Below are positions 1 to 11,900 of a stretch of 64,000 nt of DNA, piece by piece (position 1 is the first letter of the stretch; the number at the start of each line of letters is the position of its first letter). The notes beneath the pieces were generated by a model that made no database searches, was not told the DNA's origin, and was given only the letters and a program-made list of their open reading frames with translations. The DNA lies in the NCBI GenBank assembly GCA_946800325.1, contig OX326956.1:40173052-40237051 (forward strand), given 5' to 3'. This stretch comes from Luzula sylvatica (taxonomy: Eukaryota > Streptophyta > Magnoliopsida > Poales > Juncaceae). A program made the translations under genes and the position numbers.

Positions 1-520
1 GAGTCCGATATTCAGAACCATGGTTTGCTAGTCTTAAAAGATGTTACTTGTTTAGATATGGCTCATTGGACTTGTGACTAAAACTAGGGATGATAATTGG
101 GCATGTCGAGTTGCATTCGAGTCAGGTTAATTTGTGTTTGGATCATTTGGTTCACGGTCGGTTTGAATTGCGAATTGATTGTTCTAAATGGTGTAGGGTA
201 CATAGTCAATTGGATTTAAATTACGGACTGAATTTAGGAATCTGTATTTTCGGTTTACTAGGATAAGACATTGAGCCGATTGTTTAATCTCGGATCAAGT
301 ATATTCAAGTTATGGGTTAATCGAGTGTCGGTTTGTTCGGTTTCGGTTTTGGCGGGTTTTGAATCGTTGATTTTTCGCCATTCTAATGGGGTATATTTTC
401 GGGCAACGATCAGAATTTTTTTTTCGGATCGAGTATTTTGGTGGATCAAACTAAAACTAGAATCATTATAAAGCCACTTCAGATTATAAATATTCAAATA
501 CAATTTTACGCTGTTCTAAT
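1..520. other. Left edge, no gene recognised
   Basis: No coding segment is recognisable. Runs resembling TTCGGTTT and GGTTTGG occur between 100 and 380, similar in style to the hAT-type MITE at 50.7 kb, but I found no termini. The missing middle exon of the 4CL-like gene that follows is not visible here. Confidence 0.5.
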
Positions 521-539
521 TTGCGAAATTGTTTAATAG

Positions 540-1639
540 GTTATGTAGGCGATGATGCGGCCACATCAGCTACATTGCATCCAGAAGGATGGTTAAAAAC
601 CGGAGATCTTTGTTACTTCAACCAAGACGGTTTTCTCTACGTTGTTGGTAGGTTGAAGGAGCTTATCAAATACAAGGCATATCAGGTACAAAACACAAAA
701 AGGCGAAATATCATGTATACCACTCCAGATGGAAAAAAGCATGAATATCCTTACAAGACTAATTTTTAATTGGGAAAATATACTTGTTTCCCCAAACTCC
801 AAAAAAATGTCTTGATGAGATGGCAAAAGTGAATTAAGTTGATTGATTAGCCTCTCTAATTGACACGATTAAATATTAGTTGACACGTTTAATTGACTCG
901 TAAATGATTTATAATATGTTAATATTAGTACATGTTAATTGACGTGTCAATTCGATTAAACGGTCAACTAAATTCATAATCGAGTAAATTAATAATACTA
1001 ATCAATCCATTAAACCCACTTTTGCCACCTCATCAAGGAATCTTTTTGGAGTTTGGAGGGCTGAATATGTAACCCCTTTTTAATTTTTGTAGGGGTATTA
1101 AAACCCTTACTAGAGATGAGCATGATATTTGAGATTTTCCTTCAGGTGCCTCCAGCAGAACTCGAGCTCATTCTTCAAACCCAACTAGGAATTGCCGATG
1201 CAGCCGTGATCCCGTATGGTTAATATAACTTTGCTTTTCTTTAATGAAAATAAATTACTGCATTTCGATTATAGTGGGTTGTAGGTTATTATTCTTTTGG
1301 TCGAATGAATTACAGATATCCAGATGAAGAAGCCGGAGAAATACCAATGGCGTTCGTAGTTAGACAACCCGGTTCCACCCTCACTGAAAAACAAGTCATG
1401 GATTTTGTAGCAAATCGGGTAATATATAAACATCATTTCTATCATTTTTTTTGTTCTCTTCATTTCAGCATTAATGTACATAAAAAAGTAACAATATCGA
1501 CTTTGTAAAACAGGTTGCACCGTACAAAAAGATTCGGCGAGTTTCGTTCATCAATTCAATACCAAAATCTCCTGCTGGAAAGATTTTGAGAAGGGAACTC
1601 GTCAAACTAGCTTTATCAGATCATCCATCCAAGCTTTGA
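540..1639 (+). pseudogene. 4-coumarate:CoA ligase-like (peroxisomal acyl-activating enzyme), C-terminal exons only
   Basis: Four exons read in phase and encode the C-terminal part of an ANL-superfamily acyl-CoA ligase of the plant 4CL-like group: 540-685 ([14 protein letters not shown], and [12 protein letters not shown], which matches the hinge and core A8 region), 1146-1213, 1316-1418 ([16 protein letters not shown]) and 1514-1639 ([13 protein letters not shown] with the catalytic lysine of motif A10). All junctions are GT-AG; the second exon must end before GTATGG to keep frame. The protein ends in SKL, a type-1 peroxisomal targeting signal, as in OPC-8:0 CoA ligase-like enzymes that activate jasmonate precursors. 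The AMP-binding N-terminal part is absent upstream. The surviving piece has no stop or frameshift, but it cannot be a functional gene alone. A related N-terminal piece lies inverted at 2.6-3.2 kb. Confidence 0.85.
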
Positions 1640-1798
1640 ACAAATGCAAATTTATCCAAAAAATTATATAAGGATGAATATAATTACGATTTTTGGCTAT
1701 GCGAATGCTTTGCAATATATAATTTCACATCCATCCGAATTAATAATTGTCCCTATAATTAACATCCATCCGAATTAATAATTTCCAATTAATATTAT

Positions 1799-1902
1799 CG
1801 AACTGTTAATTATGTAATCCTTGTTAATTATCATGGTAATTAAGTGTACTAATTAGAAAGTTGAGGATGTTGTCATGATATCTGGGGGCAAAGTATAATT
1901 TC
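1799..1902. mobile_element. Right half of a MULE-like MITE
   Basis: This stretch matches the right half of the element at 59841-60094: the same TTGTTAATTATCAT block, then GAGGATG, then CTGGGGGCA and an AATTTCC end. The left terminus and the TSD are not recognisable. The remainder from 1640 to 2600 is AT-rich, and I see no gene in it. Confidence 0.6.
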
Positions 1903-2629
1903 CTTATTTTTTCAAAATTAGGAAGGTAAAAAACCTTGAAATAATAATTGAAATTTACACGTATTAGTCTTCAATTACGGAGTTTTTTTTTTTTTAAAAC
2001 ATGAAAAATGACGGGTTTTCTCAATATAGAATTAAATTTTGTCATTTTCTAGAAAAATATAATAATTTTTTTTTTAGGTGTTAGACTTCAATTTTTGTAT
2101 TTTTGCTATTTTAAAAAAAAAAAAGAATTTTTTTTTATGTTAGTATTCAATTCCGGAGTTCTTTTTAATAAAAAACTTGAATACTGAGTGTTTTGATCAA
2201 GTTCGACTTCATTTTTTATAGAAAAATATGATAACTAATTTATTACAGATGTTAGACTTCATTATTTGCATTTTTGCAAAAAAGTTGAAAAAAATGAAAT
2301 TTCAACGTGTTTGTCTTCAATTACGGGTTTTTATTTGAAAAAATAATATACGAAAATTGATTATTTTTTTCTTGTTAGAGTTCACTTTTGGTATTCGACT
2401 TTACTTTTTTGCCTCTCTAGCCAACATAGCCAATATATGAAAAATAATTCACTTTCTTGTTAGAGTTCGCTTTAGGTTCAATGGTCAACACAGCCAACAT
2501 AGCTAATTTTTCTAAATCTAAACTTCAAAATTAAATTCTAACCGTATAAATATGATCTTTATCACTAAGAAATATTATATATACATACAGAGACACATAC
2601 ATGAGTAAATTAGTGAATGCAAATCTCAC

Positions 2630-3242
2630 GCGGATAAGCTCAACATTAGGAAACCTCTTCGCAAACTTCTCTGCCAGGTCTCGTCCGAGTGGAGCTCCCC
2701 CAATTGCCATGAATTGGAGATATAAGAGATCAAAATTCAGAGCAGTTGGCGAGTTTGCCAACGCAAGAACGATGTTAGGAGCGGCTGGTAGGAGGGTAAC
2801 CTTGTGCTCTTCCACCGTCTTGAACATGACTCCAAAATAAAATTTGTCCACGAGAACAATTGCCTTTCCATGTACTAGGCCACGTAAAATTCATGATTGT
2901 CCCAAACACGTGGAATAACGAAACGGTGAAGAGGACCGCAGTATGAGGCGAAGGAGGTAACCCGGATGCTTTTTGCTCTTTCAGACGGCGAAGTCGAGCA
3001 ACATGGTGGTCGTCTACGCATGTGATTAAGTTATGATGAGTTAGAACTATGCCTTTGAGATTTGACAAACTGGTTGTGCCTGAGGAGTACAGAATTGTAG
3101 CTGTGTCGGATTGGTTGATGAATGGTAAAAGGGAGGAAGATAGATTAGATGAGACGAGAGAGGTAAAGTAGGGGGAGTCAAGAAGGATGGTTTGGGATGT
3201 TGGAAGGAATTTCGGATGAGAGAGAAGAGATTGAGAAGGCAT
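2630..3242 (-). pseudogene. 4-coumarate:CoA ligase-like, AMP-binding exon fragment
   Basis: Reading right to left, this encodes the middle of exon 1 of a 4CL-like ligase: the AMP-binding P-loop SSGTTSLSNLKGI with VLTHHN behind it, then LFHVFG, then after a change of reading frame near 2.9 kb GVMFKTVEEHKVTLLPAAP and FMAIGGAPLG. It stops at PNVELIR followed by a clean donor, GTGAGA, at the position where 4CL genes usually break before the QGYGLTE exon. The frame change between IMNFT and LVHGKAIV and the missing N-terminus mark it as broken. It faces the C-terminal piece at 540-1639, tail to tail. Either one gene was split by an inversion or these are two separate partial copies. Confidence 0.8.
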
Positions 3243-3522
3243 TTGCGGGTATCGTGAGATTCATTTGGTGCGAGAGTTCTTCTTAACTAGAATCAGGGTT
3301 GGAGGGGAAATAACTACTCCAATGGAGTTTAATGCGAAATAGATTACTACTCTAATGCATCTTATGAGATATGCAATGTATAGATCAAATGACAAAATGG
3401 ACAGTTTACAAGATAGGAGATAGATCAAATGATTTATTGGAACTTGTATAGACCAATGAATCAACAGGCTAAAAAATGCAAGTACTTCATGACTTTTAAT
3501 AAGATTATAATGAGGCAAAAAG

Positions 3523-4543
3523 CAGTGATTTAAATAGCGGCGCTCTAACGGCGCTATAGCGGATTTTTGGAGGTAAACGCTGTATCGCTTCAGAATTTAG
3601 CTATGTAGCATTTTGTTCCGATGCAACGCTATAGCGGACTGTTATAGCATGAAGCGTTCAAATATAGTGGTCGTAGCGGTGCTATAACGTGATTATTATT
3701 GTTATTATTATAATAATAAAAAACATAATAATGTTAAAACTAATAATAACAATAGTAATAATAACAATAATAATAAAATAATAATAGTAATAATAATAGT
3801 AATAGTACAAATAATAATAACAATAATAATAGTAATAGTAATAATAATAATAATAATAATAATTATTATTAAATAATAATAGTCATTATTATTATTACAT
3901 AATAATAATAATAATTGTTATTAAATAATAATAACATTAATAATAATTAACAATAATAATAAAATAATAATAGTAATAATAATAGTAATAGTACAAATAA
4001 TAATAACAATAATAATAGTAATAGTAATAATAATAATTGTTATTAAATAATAGTAATAATAATAATAATAATAATAATTATTAATGTTATTATTTTTATT
4101 GGTATTAAATAATAATAACAATAATAATAATAATAATAATAATTATTATTATTATTGTTGTTGTTGTTATTATTATGATTATGATTATGATTATATTATT
4201 ATTATTATGATTATTATAGGAGGAATAAGATAATAACAACAATAACAACTATTATTAGCATTATTATAATTACAATAATATAATAATAATAATAACAATA
4301 AAAGTAATAATAATAATAATATATTTTTCTTAGAGATGAATTTTTCAATTTATTTTAGTTTGTGAGGTTGATATAAATAAGCATTCAATATAATTTTATT
4401 TATAATATTGGACCGCTAAATTATATTTATATGCATATTGTAGTATTATAAAAGTAATAATTTTGATCAAAATCCGATACGATGGTGAAGCGACGGTATA
4501 TCGTCCGATAACGCTAATCGCTAAATTAAACATCAAAACATTG
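3523..4543. mobile_element. hAT-like non-autonomous element
   Basis: The left end is CAGTGATTTAAATAGCGG and the right end reads, inverted, CAATGTTTTGATGTTTAATT followed by TAGCG. It is flanked by near-identical 8-bp repeats, GCAAAAAG (3515-3522) and GGCAAAAG (4544-4551), as hAT elements produce. The left 170 bp is dense in GCGCTATAGCGG-like palindromes. There is no transposase; the interior is a trinucleotide tract. Confidence 0.65.
3690..4330. repeat. (AAT/ATT)n microsatellite, interrupted
   Basis: About 640 bp made almost only of AAT, ATT and AAC triplets, with both polarities present so that it can fold back on itself. It occupies the interior of the hAT-like element. Short ORFs here are compositional artefacts. 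Confidence 0.9.
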
Positions 4544-6042
4544 GGCAAAAGTCATAATTCTTTGATATGATCAAAGGAATTTAAATAAATGAAGTAAAAC
4601 TCGACAAAACCAGAAAATATTTGGAACACATCATGGAATGGGTGTCCGAAAAGGAATCGGAAGTTATTGGACAATGTCAGCAAACATATTATTTTGGAGC
4701 ACATGCGTAAAGTTCACTCATTCAAAGACTCATTAATTCAAAGAGACCAAAAACTAGTATCTTTCGTTGGTCGCCATGTTTAATACTCAGAAAGAGAATT
4801 AGCATGGTCGACCCGTGAAGGATATTAATTTCAAGCTCTTTACTATTATTTTATGTATGTATAATTGATGCAAGTATTTTGTTTTGACAATGCATACTAA
4901 ACTTTTTTTGTTTAATTTCCTAACACAAACATTGTATTGAAAGAAATACTTTTTTCGAAACTTAAAGCTTAAGGTTAAGGCATTTGCAAAACATGAAATT
5001 ATTGATTATGCGAAGAAAGAACGAGTGTATGTTTAGTGGGATTAATGGATCGAATAGTTAGGGGTATTGGGAGGGCGGATGATAATTTGTTGCATTCATC
5101 ATGTATTGTTATCATTAATGCATATCGTCAAATAAATTGATGATTTTTTTTGTTTCCAGTTTGAATATTCGGTTTTAAATAGCATTTTATGTTAACACTT
5201 TTTTAATTGCAGGAATGAACATATGTCAGATTGTCTTCTTTTATATTAACTATTCTTAATATATAATTGTATTTTTTTTGGTCTTCGAGTATAATGAATT
5301 AACGAAGTTAACTCTTCTTGCTTTTGTTATCGTCTAATGATTCTTGGTACATTTTTTGTTTCAGTAATACTATTGATTTTACAAACTTCTTAACCTTTGA
5401 TGATGATAATAATTTTAATAAATAAATAAATAAATCATTATTTATTAATAATTTCCTATTCAATTAAAAATAATGTCACATTCTCTTTTTCTTCCAATGT
5501 CATAATTATTATTTTATGTTACATATAATTATTCTTTCATTCTTTAAACAATACTCCAGCAATGATAATCCAACACACCAAGAAAAGAGCATTTCTTAAA
5601 TACTAGGAATTAATGATTTCAACCTAAAAGATTAAAAAAGAAGAAGAAACCATCATGTCCACGATCCAAAAATACAAACTTTTTCATAATACACACAAAA
5701 TAATAGTTCTTTATAAAAGATAATTAACACAAACATGAACCAAAGTTTTTTATCAAGTTGAGCAATAGAGATTCCTTGTCGGATTAGAATATTTTTTTCG
5801 AATACTCTAAACATTCTGTATAAGACGTGCCAGTATTGTCCATACAAAATTTGTAAATCAGATTTGTATCAATGTGAAACTCGAAAATCGAAACATTATA
5901 TAGACAAATACCTTCATAAAAATACTACCGCGTCATCAATTTTACCAATATGAACGCGTGACACTAAGTCAAAGGACACATATATTTGGCTACTCTTCAC
6001 GAGCGCTCAAGAATACTTCTGATTCGGGATATATTATTATAT

Positions 6043-6342
6043 GAGGCCATTTACTGTACCCCAAACCCATCACCACATCCTTGACATCCTATTCATCTCC
6101 CAAAAATTACCCACTCGATTAACAATGCTTCGAATTAACAGTTAATTGAATTAATGAATTATTAGGTACTAATATGAGGTGTTAATTTACTCAAAATTAA
6201 CTATTAATTCGAAGCATTAATTAATTTGGAGAGAGAGTGGGGTGCAAATTGGAGTTGGGGATTAACACCCAACCCAAAAAAAACAAAAGAGAACGGGATC
6301 GTGAGTGTGGTGATGGGTTTTGGGGGCATGGTATAATTTCCC
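6043..6342. mobile_element. MULE-like MITE, 300 bp, 9-bp TSD
   Basis: Inverted ends starting GAGGCCATTT and CCCCAAACCCATCACCACAT on the left match GGGAAATTAT and CCCCCAAAACCCATCACCAC read inverted from the right. Perfect 9-bp flanking repeats TTATTATAT lie at 6034-6042 and 6343-6351. A 9-bp TSD is typical of Mutator-like elements. It is absent from segmental copy B. Confidence 0.85.
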
Positions 6343-6780
6343 TTATTATATTGGGTGATTAAATATGTCAACTATTTAGATTCTTATTTAATTCAAGTCA
6401 TTAATCATGTGCAGTAATATGTTATTCCTTCTTGGTTTCAAGATAACTACTTAAATAGTTGTTAGAACATATGTGATTCGATGCTTTTAATTTACTTAAA
6501 ACGTGAGTTAAGTAATTATTTTGAATTGTAATAAATGCATTTGTACATTTAGTTATTATATTGAAGCAGCAAGTGACCGAAATGACAAACACAGTACAAA
6601 TAAGAAATACATAACAAGAGTCATAAACAAATTAAAGAGTGTAACTAGTGAGATCATTGAAACGCCATAATTAACAAACCCACATAATTATTAACACAAC
6701 CTGCATTTCATATTCCGACTTGTCACTTGTGTTTAATTTGTACTTGTCACCTTGTAGCTACTTTTTGGTTCCTCTCTTGC

Positions 6781-7550
6781 TTAATGCACCCTGCATCAAA
6801 TAGAAGAAAATAATTATACAAAGATATTCAATAATTTTTCTTTGATTGTCGGACTTAACAATGTGTATATTTATTTGTAGGGCTTAACAAGTTAATATTA
6901 AAGAACGAAAAACACGTACTTAGAGCAGTCGGTGGTGGTGCTGATGACATAGGGAACGGAGACACCGCACTTGCCAGGAATGGAAGCGATATTTCCGGCA
7001 TTGAGTCCCGGAATAACACCAGATTGTTGCTTCAAGCAGTTGCAAGCAGTTTGCCTGTCAACAGTGGACTTAGCAGCGACATTTAATGTCCTCACTCCGG
7101 TGCAACAAGCTGAACTAGGTACCCTCGCCAATCCTCGTGCGAACGGGAGACATGGAAAAAGGGATGATGCCACCTGATAATAACGGGAGACATTTGGTTT
7201 CTTAGTCATGTTGTTGGATACGGAATAAAATATAGTCGATTCCAACCCCATCGACATTTGGTTTTTCTTTTCTTCAATTTTCACAATTTTAATGTACGTT
7301 GTTAACTTGTAGATGTGAGATTCATTTGATGCATAATTCAAAAAGTAATGGGACTCTATTGTTAAGCTACAAAATTTGATATTATTTAATTATAAGATAA
7401 AAAAATATTTAATTTTACGTATTATATTTGTTGATTGTTATTCTCTTTCAAAAAAAGAAATATCCTCACCTGACCGCATGCAATGGCTTCAATAGTTGGT
7501 GCCGCCACAACGAGGATCATTGCTAATGCGACGATTGCGAAGCGGGCCAT
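6781..7550 (-). CDS. Type-1 non-specific lipid transfer protein
   Basis: Secreted carrier of fatty acids and acyl lipids in the cell wall. There are three exons on the minus strand: 7550-7470 (27 residues, signal peptide from [11 protein letters not shown] to about IEA, then ACGQ), 7173-6920, and a ten-base last exon 6790-6781 that gives Lys-Val-His-stop. The product is 114 residues. The eight cysteines have the exact type-1 spacing C-X9-C-X14-CC-X19-CXC-X22-C-X13-C, and a [13 protein letters not shown] tail matches the family. The second intron, near the C-terminus, is the usual LTP1 intron. The first, between CGQ and VASS, is unusual and is described separately. A TATA box lies about 100 bp upstream. 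A paralogue at 16.6-28.6 kb is disrupted. No defect is seen in this copy. Confidence 0.93.
7174..7469 (-). other. Extra LTP intron bounded by a 7-bp direct repeat
   Basis: The 296-bp first intron begins GTGAGG and ends TTATCAG. The plus-strand heptamer CACCTGA occurs at 7467-7473 and 7171-7177, one at each boundary, so that each copy supplies one splice site (TCAG|GTG on the coding strand). Removing 7178-7473 restores an uninterrupted GGT-CAG-GTG-GCA reading. The interior 7178-7466 is AT-rich with no clear inverted ends. Segmental copy B has the same intron at 16964-17258. Confidence 0.8.
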
Positions 7551-7650
7551 TGTTGAATGATTATTATTTTTTGTATAGAGAGATGAATTAAGAGAAGTGT
7601 TTTCTAAATGAGTTTTTTGTGGTGTTTCCGAAAAGGTGATACTGAGGGGT

Positions 7651-7657
7651 TTATATA
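7651..7657 (-). promoter_or_regulatory. TATA box of LTP copy A
   Basis: The minus strand reads CGCTATATAAACCCC here, about 101 bp before the LTP start codon. The same motif and spacing are kept in copy B at 28678-28684. Confidence 0.75.
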
Positions 7658-7824
7658 GCGGCTTTAATGTGATTGGAGGTTGGGACTAATGAACTTTTTT
7701 GAATATGGTGCATGACGGATGGTGCCAATGACAGATTGATAAATCAGATAATTGTGTATGTTGGCATGCATTCATTTGGCTCGGTCCACGGTGTCCCAAA
7801 CACCAGTCGTGGTTGAAGTGGCTG

Positions 7825-8465
7825 TAAATTTAGATAAGAGCACAGTTTTGGTCATAGCAAATTCGAGTAAATGGATGAAATGAGATATAAATTTAGATAA
7901 GAGCACAGTTTTGGTCATAGCAAATTCGAGTAAATGGATGAAATGAGATATAAATTTAGATAAGAGCACAGTTTTGGTCATAGCAAATTCGAGTAAATGG
8001 ATGAAATGAGATATAAATTTAGATAAGAGCACAGTTTTGGTCATAGCAAATTCGAGTAAATGGATGAAATGAGATATAAATTTAGATAAGAGCACAGTTT
8101 TGGTCATAGCAAATTCGAGTAAATGGATGAAATGAGATATAAATTTAGATAAGAGCACAGTTTTGGTCATAGCAAATTCGAGTAAATGGATGAAATGAGA
8201 TATAAATTTAGATAAGAGCACAGTTTTGGTCATAGCAAATTCGAGTAAATGGATGAAATGAGATATAAATTTAGATAAGAGCACAGTTTTGGTCATAGCA
8301 AATTCGAGTAAATGGATGAAATGAGATATAAATTTAGATAAGAGCACAGTTTTGGTCATAGCAAATTCGAGTAAATGGATGAAATGAGATATAAATTTAG
8401 ATAAGAGCACAGTTTTGGTCATAGCAAATTCGAGTAAATGGATGAAATGAGATATAAATTTAGAT
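7825..8465. repeat. 63-bp tandem repeat, about 10 identical copies
   Basis: The unit begins TAAATTTAGATAAGAGCAC and contains TTTTGGTCATAGCAAATTCG. I count ten copies with no difference visible by eye. It starts about 275 bp upstream of the LTP start codon, in the promoter side. Copy B carries a single diverged unit (about 28856-28925), so the array grew after the duplication. A 249-codon ORF through the array is a by-product of the 63-bp period being a multiple of three. Confidence 0.95.
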
Positions 8466-8956
8466 TTGGAATTTAAACTACTTGTGTCTAACCTCATTCT
8501 AAAGCAAAAAAGAAGAGACATAAAAATTAGGGTTCGTCAATATACAACAGGAAGAATTTGATGAGAAATAGAAACGAGATAAGTTATGAATTGCATTTCG
8601 AAATTTTGACGTAATATAATTTATTGACTAATGTAATGATGTTGTATGTTTCTTTCAAGGTGGCTGCTTCTTATTATTTCGTAAACATATGTACATTTAG
8701 AAATGTTATTTGATTCTAACTTATGTGGCGTACGTAGGCATCAAGACAAGAACCATTACTTGCCAAAAAAAAAGAAAAATAACTTTTGTTTCCAATAATA
8801 ATGCTGGCCAACAAACATAGTTGTATTAGTTTGAGCTCGTTCAGTACAAAGTGTATGTTGAAATCTTGGTAATGATTAGTTTTAACCATTGATACTAACA
8901 AATTTATTAAGTTTAAACCTCTAAATACCATGCATATCCTCTTGAATTATAATGAA

Positions 8957-11900
8957 CTAGCTTTTTACCCGCGCACTTGCGCGGGATTTTTGTTGTTTTT
9001 TTTTTCCGTTGATTATTTTTCGTCTTTTTGTTGAAATTAATTTTCTATCTTGTGGTTGTATGTTAGCTTTCCTGTATTTTTGTAATACCGCTAAATTCTA
9101 GGAAATACCCCGTGCAATTGCGCAAAAATTAGTGCATTTTCTATGATTATTTTTTGTGCATATGTGTTGTTTTAAAAAAGTTACATACTATTGTTATAGT
9201 TGCTCTCGATGGAGTGTATCATATTATTTGTGTTCTTGTTTTTGAACCATTTGTTTTTACAATTTTTGTTCATTTTTATTGTTCTCAGTTTTGTTGTTTC
9301 TTGTTCATTATTCTATTGTTGTTTCTTGTTCCCAATTTATAGTTTTGTTTATTTTGTTGTTTTCTTGTTCCCAATTTGTTGTTTTTTGATCGTTTTTTAT
9401 TTTAAATTTGTGAAGTATTATTGTTGTTGTTGTTGTTGTTGTTTCTCATGGAGTAAATTACTACGATTATGCTATGCTGATTTGTCGAGAGATCGGTAGA
9501 TCGGTGACGTAATATGATAGTCGAATGAACTAAGAACATGTACCAACTTATGCTATGCTGATTATTCTCCTTGTACCAATCCGATCATGGTGCTGAAATT
9601 TATCTTACCGCTACCTATATTCATGACCTGTGCTTGTTTGTACTTTGTGTTTTTGTTTTGTCTATCATGGCCCTTTAAATTGAGAAAATATGCTCCTAAA
9701 CATATTTTATAAATAAAAATAACATGGTATTTAAATAACAAAAGTTTTGAGAAGTATAAAGTACAAAACTTTGGACCGAATCTCATTGCTTCGTTTGATA
9801 CACCTTTTCACATATACATGTAATTAGTTGTATAGGTCTAACCATGACAAAAAAAAATAGATGTAAATAAAATAGGAAATAATTGAGAGATCTACAAAAA
9901 GGCCCCAACGTTATTACTGAATTACAGAAAGCACATGATTGAAAACTAAAGAAGCCTTACGTCAAAATCGTTATTTATAATTCATTTTTTGGGAGAATTT
10001 TCAATATTGTAGGGGTTTTGGTAATTGAAGCAAAATATAGGGGCTTTCATGCAAATTTTTGATAAAAACAATAATGAAAATAATTTACTTGAAAATCAGA
10101 ATAATCTGAAGGATGTTCCGGAATTTAAATTAATTCAATTAGTGATGAGTTGCATTGCATACATGGATATTCCTTTTTTATTGCATAATAAAACTTTGAA
10201 TAATTTCCTGCAATTTAATTATATGATTACCATTAATATTTTCATTTTCATATTCAGATATTTACATGGTTTAACTTAAAAAATAAAAGTAAAGAAAACA
10301 TTAACCGTGATAGCTGTGTATTTCAAACTAAACGGGTCAGGGTGACCCATTTCGGCTCTCACTGATCGGATGCTAAGTTCATGTCTCCTCTCGCAAACTC
10401 CATATGATAGAATGCATCATTTTTACAAGAAACAAACAAAATAGAACCACAAAATTTCAAAATTCAAAGTTTGAAATGTGAATTGCAGTATAGTACCTGC
10501 ACCGAGGGTTGGAATTAACCAATGATCTGCCTATCAACCCCAATTATTAGAACCACTGCATTTTCAAAAAAGTTCAAATTAACAAAGAGGACCATAAATA
10601 TGCTTTAGATTTATTAAGATTCAAGAGAGGCAAAGAGAGTGGCCGAACCTATTTCTGTAAATTGAGAAGAGCGGCAATTTTTTTTTCTGACTGAGATGCT
10701 CATCAGTCATCACATACCCCTTTAGTCGGAATCATTGATTTTACATTTACCTGAAAATTAAAGAAGGATTATAATGCATACTTGTAATAACGAAAAGAAA
10801 ATAATTTGACAAAAATAAATATATTTAAGATATAAAAAATAAATGAACGAAATTACCCCGAGTTTTTTTACCACTGGCTTACCATGAGCATTGGTACAGC
10901 CTAATTCAGGTTAATCGAGGATCAATTTAGGCACCTATCTGTACATCTAACGAAATTATCTAGATAATAAATAATATATTTTATATGAAAGAAATAGTAA
11001 ACCCTAAATTTTAAATTTGTGAAATACCTCTAAAATATGGGAGTTAAGAATCTGCCAAATGCAGTTTTGCCTTGCCCAGAATCAAGTTTTTTCTTTACTA
11101 TACATTTCGAAAATGTACACACATAATATTGATTAATAATATGAATTTAGGAAAAAAAAAATAATAACGATAACTTGCCTCTTACATTTTTTTTTTATTT
11201 TGCTTTCGAGCCTAATTTGCACACAATGTATTTGGACATGGCAAATCATAGTTCAACAACTACTATTTTTTATTTGAGCATGGCAAAATTTCACAAAAGT
11301 GAGGGGTCGTTAGTACATAAAAAAGAGAATTGAATAACAAAAAAAAATTGAACCTGAGAAGCGACATGGTGAAGAGTTTTTGCCTTTATAAATTTCTGGC
11401 AATTGAACCACCATCTATATTTTGTGCGAGATATGAATCAAGTTAATAAATAAAAGAAAATCAGTAAAAATTGAAATAGAAATCATCAACAACACAATAT
11501 CAGTGAAGACAACAAAATAATAAACAAAATTAAAGAAAATATTACGAAATCATACCTTAAATTAAACTCTAACCAGCAAAATTCAGGGGGCAAATCGAAA
11601 AATTTGAGAAATATTGTCGTACCCGCAGTAGATCTGAGCTGTAAGCAACGAAACCGGAAGGTTGAAGGTTAGCTTTGACGCGCTGAAGAAACCAGCAAGA
11701 AAATCGCCCGTCTAGTTGAAAGGACGTGCCTTCTTTCTTTGAGATAAGTTTCTCCACCGTTTCGCCACCGTCTCGTCATCCTTTCGCTAGGGTTCCGTCG
11801 CCGCTCTTCTTTTTCTGCTGGGCCGCAAAATGAGAGCAGAGAGAGGAAAGGGGGTTAGGGTTTGAGCTGGGTACAAAATAATGGTTAGACTCGGCTCACA

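Noticed and set aside
3921..4121. ORF rich in Tyr and Ile
   Set aside because: Microsatellite translation.
7825..8465. CRISPR-like array
   Set aside because: The repeats are contiguous with no spacers, in a plant nuclear genome.
7772..8521. 249-codon ORF with 21-residue repeats
   Set aside because: It is only the 63-bp tandem repeat read in frame; the homologous place in copy B has one unit and no ORF.
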